A stretch of DNA of 64,000 bases from CAZXEU01 sp965207385 (GTDB lineage: Bacteria; Bacteroidota; Rhodothermia; Rhodothermales; Bin80). The stretch covers positions 124,001 through 188,000 of the forward strand of contig CBDBLZ010000018.1 in NCBI GenBank assembly GCA_965207385.1. Direction: 5' to 3'. Shown in pieces: positions 62,046 through 64,000 of the stretch (positions are counted from its first letter, which is position 1; each line of letters starts with the position of its first letter). Below the pieces are notes generated by a model. That model was not told the DNA's origin and searched no databases. It saw only the letters and a program-made list of their open reading frames with translations. A program made the translations under genes and the position numbers.

Positions 62046-64000
62046 CTAGAATAGATCCGCCGCCAGGCGCACGTACCATGCCGCGCCGTTGTAGTCCCAC
62101 GGCGTGCTGCGGGGATGAAGGTTGCCTTGCCGCGCGGTTTCCTCCGGATGCGCCTCCGGAACCCTGTCCAGTAGATTGTGCACTCCGATGGCCAGGCGAT
62201 ACGTGGACCAGAAGGACTGCCCGATTTCCGCACCCACAATCAAGGCCCCGTCATAGGTATCCAGTACGCTTACGCCTCCGGCACCTGCGCAAGATGCCGA
62301 CCGAAACCGGCAGGCACTCCACGAATCGTAGTAGTTCAGGCGTAGCATACCGTGCAGTGACGCCCACTGGTACCGGCCAGTGATTACTACCCGGTGCCGG
62401 GGACTGTACTTCTCGATTTCCACCTGGCGCTGGGGCGTAAGCAGACTCAGCATCACGGGCTCTTCGAGATGGGTCCCGAGGAATTCATTGATTTCCCTGG
62501 GTGGCGCGAAGCTGAGGAGCTCGGTAGAAGTCCAGTTCCAGGCAGCGCTGGCGCTCATCTCGTCGCCGTTGGCGCGGTCCCTTCGCCATGCCAGGAGCAC
62601 GTCCGCCCCCCGCGTACGCGTGTCGAAGTCGTTGGAATAGAACTTGATCTCTCCGAGGTTTCCAACGCCCCCGAGGATGTCACGCTCGTCGATGATGCGG
62701 GTGATTTCGCTTGTGAGCGGAATGCTGCCTGTTACCGCGATCCGGTCCCGGAAGCGGACGTCGAACAAGTCCACCGTCAGGTCCAGATCGGGTGCCAGCT
62801 CAAGGATGGCACCGAAGGACAGGTTGGTTGAGCGCTCCTCCGTGAGTTCCCGGCCACCCAGGCCCTGGGCAATGGGGTGCGAGGGCGGCAGCTGGCCCAC
62901 TTCGATCAGGCCCTTCTCGACGGAGAAGGACGTTGTCCTGAAGACGTTCAGATTGACCTGTCCCGGTGTTGGAGCCCGGTATCCGGTGCTGGCCGTGGCG
63001 CGAAGCGATGCCCAGCCCGATGCCCGCCAGAGTGCCGCCAACTTGCCTGTAAGCGTGCTGCCGAAGCTGTCGTAGAAATTCTCGTAGCGGGCCGCGGCAC
63101 CGACGAGCACGGCCTCCGAGGCATCGGCCTCCAGGTCGACGTAGAGTGCGTAGTTGGGCCGGGACCACTTGCCGGCAAATCTCGGATTCAGCCCCTGATA
63201 CCCGTTGGAGCCGACGCTGAATCCCTGCACGGCATAGGGTCCGGCGCTATAGGAATCAGGATCGCCGGGAGTGCTCTCGAATGTCTCTCGCCGCCATTCC
63301 GCGCCCCAGGCGACATTCAGGGGAGAGGCAAGGAATCCGATCGCCACCGGATATGAAAAGTCCACGTTTGCTGCCAGGTCTTCCTGGATGTAGTCGCGGG
63401 GGCGGAACGAGGTAGGCGTTGCCGGGCCGTATGAGGCGTTGATGGTATTGTAGATATAGTAGTCCATCACGCTGCGCGCGGCGGAGATACTGGCATCCCA
63501 GGTCAATCCGCCGGGCGTAGAGCCCCTTGCGCCCGCGACCAGGCTCAGATCGTCCATGTCCGCGCCGAACCGGGGCGTAAACCCGCCGGGGAAGAGTCTG
63601 TTGAACAGAAAGCAGCTGTCGCCAAATTCGCGCAGGAACTGCTCCACGGCCGCATTGTCGGAATTCAGGTTCGGCAGAGCCGGCACGGCTCGGCAGTCAA
63701 TGCCGTCATTCGGGTCCAGATCAAGAACTGCGCGCACGGCGTCCTGGCCGCTGCCGAACCGGAATACGCTGCCGCGTGCAGTGGTGGTGCCTGGCGAGCG
63801 GAAAAAGAAGCCTCCTTCGGAGGAGCGTTGCCCCCATCCCCCGAACGCATAGGCCCGGATGGACGGCCCAAGATCCAGCCCGGCGTTCAGAAAGCCGACC
63901 CAGGCATGGTCCACGTCCGGACTGCCCCAGATCTGCGCGGGGTTGGCTACCGGATATCCCCGGCCCTCGAGGATCCGCGCATCTTCCCGCTGGTCGCTTC
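62046..64000 (-). CDS. TonB-dependent receptor, N-terminus beyond the window
   Basis: The frame is open to the right edge (NPAQIWGSPDVDHAW at 63914-63960 is a typical early barrel segment), leaving about 650 residues visible. Seen: large loops with paired cysteines (DCRAVPAL, SCFLFNRLFPGG), repeated amphipathic strands, LNVAWGAEWRRETFE, the STGYRAPTPGQVNL motif of TonB-receptor barrels, ERSTNLSFG, and a normal C-terminus (YVRLAADLF) with terminal Phe. Substrate cannot be inferred. About 180 bp separate it from the SulP remnant. Confidence 0.9.
   Translation of the reverse strand, partial: SDQREDARILEGRGYPVANPAQIWGSPDVDHAWVGFLNAGLDLGPSIRAYAFGGWGQRSSEGGFFFRSPGTTTARGSVFRFGSGQDAVRAVLDLDPNDGIDCRAVPALPNLNSDNAAVEQFLREFGDSCFLFNRLFPGGFTPRFGADMDDLSLVAGARGSTPGGLTWDASISAARSVMDYYIYNTINASYGPATPTSFRPRDYIQEDLAANVDFSYPVAIGFLASPLNVAWGAEWRRETFESTPGDPDSYSAGPYAVQGFSVGSNGYQGLNPRFAGKWSRPNYALYVDLEADASEAVLVGAAARYENFYDSFGSTLTGKLAALWRASGWASLRATASTGYRAPTPGQVNLNVFRTTSFSVEKGLIEVGQLPPSHPIAQGLGGRELTEERSTNLSFGAILELAPDLDLTVDLFDVRFRDRIAVTGSIPLTSEITRIIDERDILGGVGNLGEIKFYSNDFDTRTRGADVLLAWRRDRANGDEMSASAAWNWTSTELLSFAPPREINEFLGTHLEEPVMLSLLTPQRQVEIEKYSPRHRVVITGRYQWASLHGMLRLNYYDSWSACRFRSASCAGAGGVSVLDTYDGALIVGAEIGQSFWSTYRLAIGVHNLLDRVPEAHPEETARQGNLHPRSTPWDYNGAAWYVRLAADLF

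Overview
The window looks like chromosomal DNA of a GC-rich member of the Bacteroidota, most likely the Rhodothermia (Rhodothermales) side. The grounds are two secreted proteins that end in type IX secretion (T9SS) sorting domains, three TonB-dependent receptors (one with an N-terminal carboxypeptidase-like regulatory domain and a DUF4249-like lipoprotein partner), promoter elements of the TTG/TAnnTTTG kind, and high GC with frequent TTG/GTG starts. The taxonomic call is an inference from gene content; there is no rRNA or tRNA gene here.

Left part (1-21.8 kb, + strand): the 3' end of a Bax inhibitor-1 family membrane protein, then a myo-inositol catabolic locus in two blocks. Block one is iolC, iolD, a three-gene ABC importer (lipoprotein, permease, single-domain ATPase) and iolA. 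Block two is iolE, iolG and a class I aldolase that probably does the job of IolJ. No iolB is present. Between the blocks lie four secreted-protein genes (a 1.2-kresidue T9SS cargo, a 6-bladed propeller, an unrecognised protein, a BNR/VPS10-like propeller) separated by unusually long empty spacers.

Middle (21.8-38.3 kb): a tight ten-gene minus-strand operon (Gfo/Idh/MocA dehydrogenase, CoA-transferase, enoyl-CoA hydratase, choline-dehydrogenase-like GMC enzyme, aldehyde dehydrogenase, CUT1 sugar importer without its ATPase, second GMC enzyme, SnoaL-like protein). Divergently transcribed is a four-gene plus-strand operon: TonB receptor, lipoprotein, etfB, etfA. Together they suggest import, oxidation and CoA-linked breakdown of an alcohol or sugar-like compound, with electrons passed on through ETF; the substrate is unknown.

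Accessory island (38.3-47.5 kb): lower GC by eye. It holds a dead serine recombinase, a 14-repeat WD40 protein with a T9SS tail, and a minus-strand gene set under one strong promoter overlapped by a 37-bp dyad: an AAA+ ATPase gene interrupted by two in-frame stop codons, a 892-residue ATPase-winged helix-TPR protein, and an endonuclease/exonuclease/phosphatase-fold enzyme. This is the most unusual part of the window and a candidate for an undescribed defence- or stress-type system, now apparently decaying.

Right part (47.5-64 kb): chrA, a DCC-family thiol protein, a giant DUF4175-like coiled-coil protein, glgC, a small lipoprotein, a TonB receptor, an ABM-domain protein, pyrF, a redoxin-dsbD pair, a broken SulP transporter and a TonB receptor running off the right edge.
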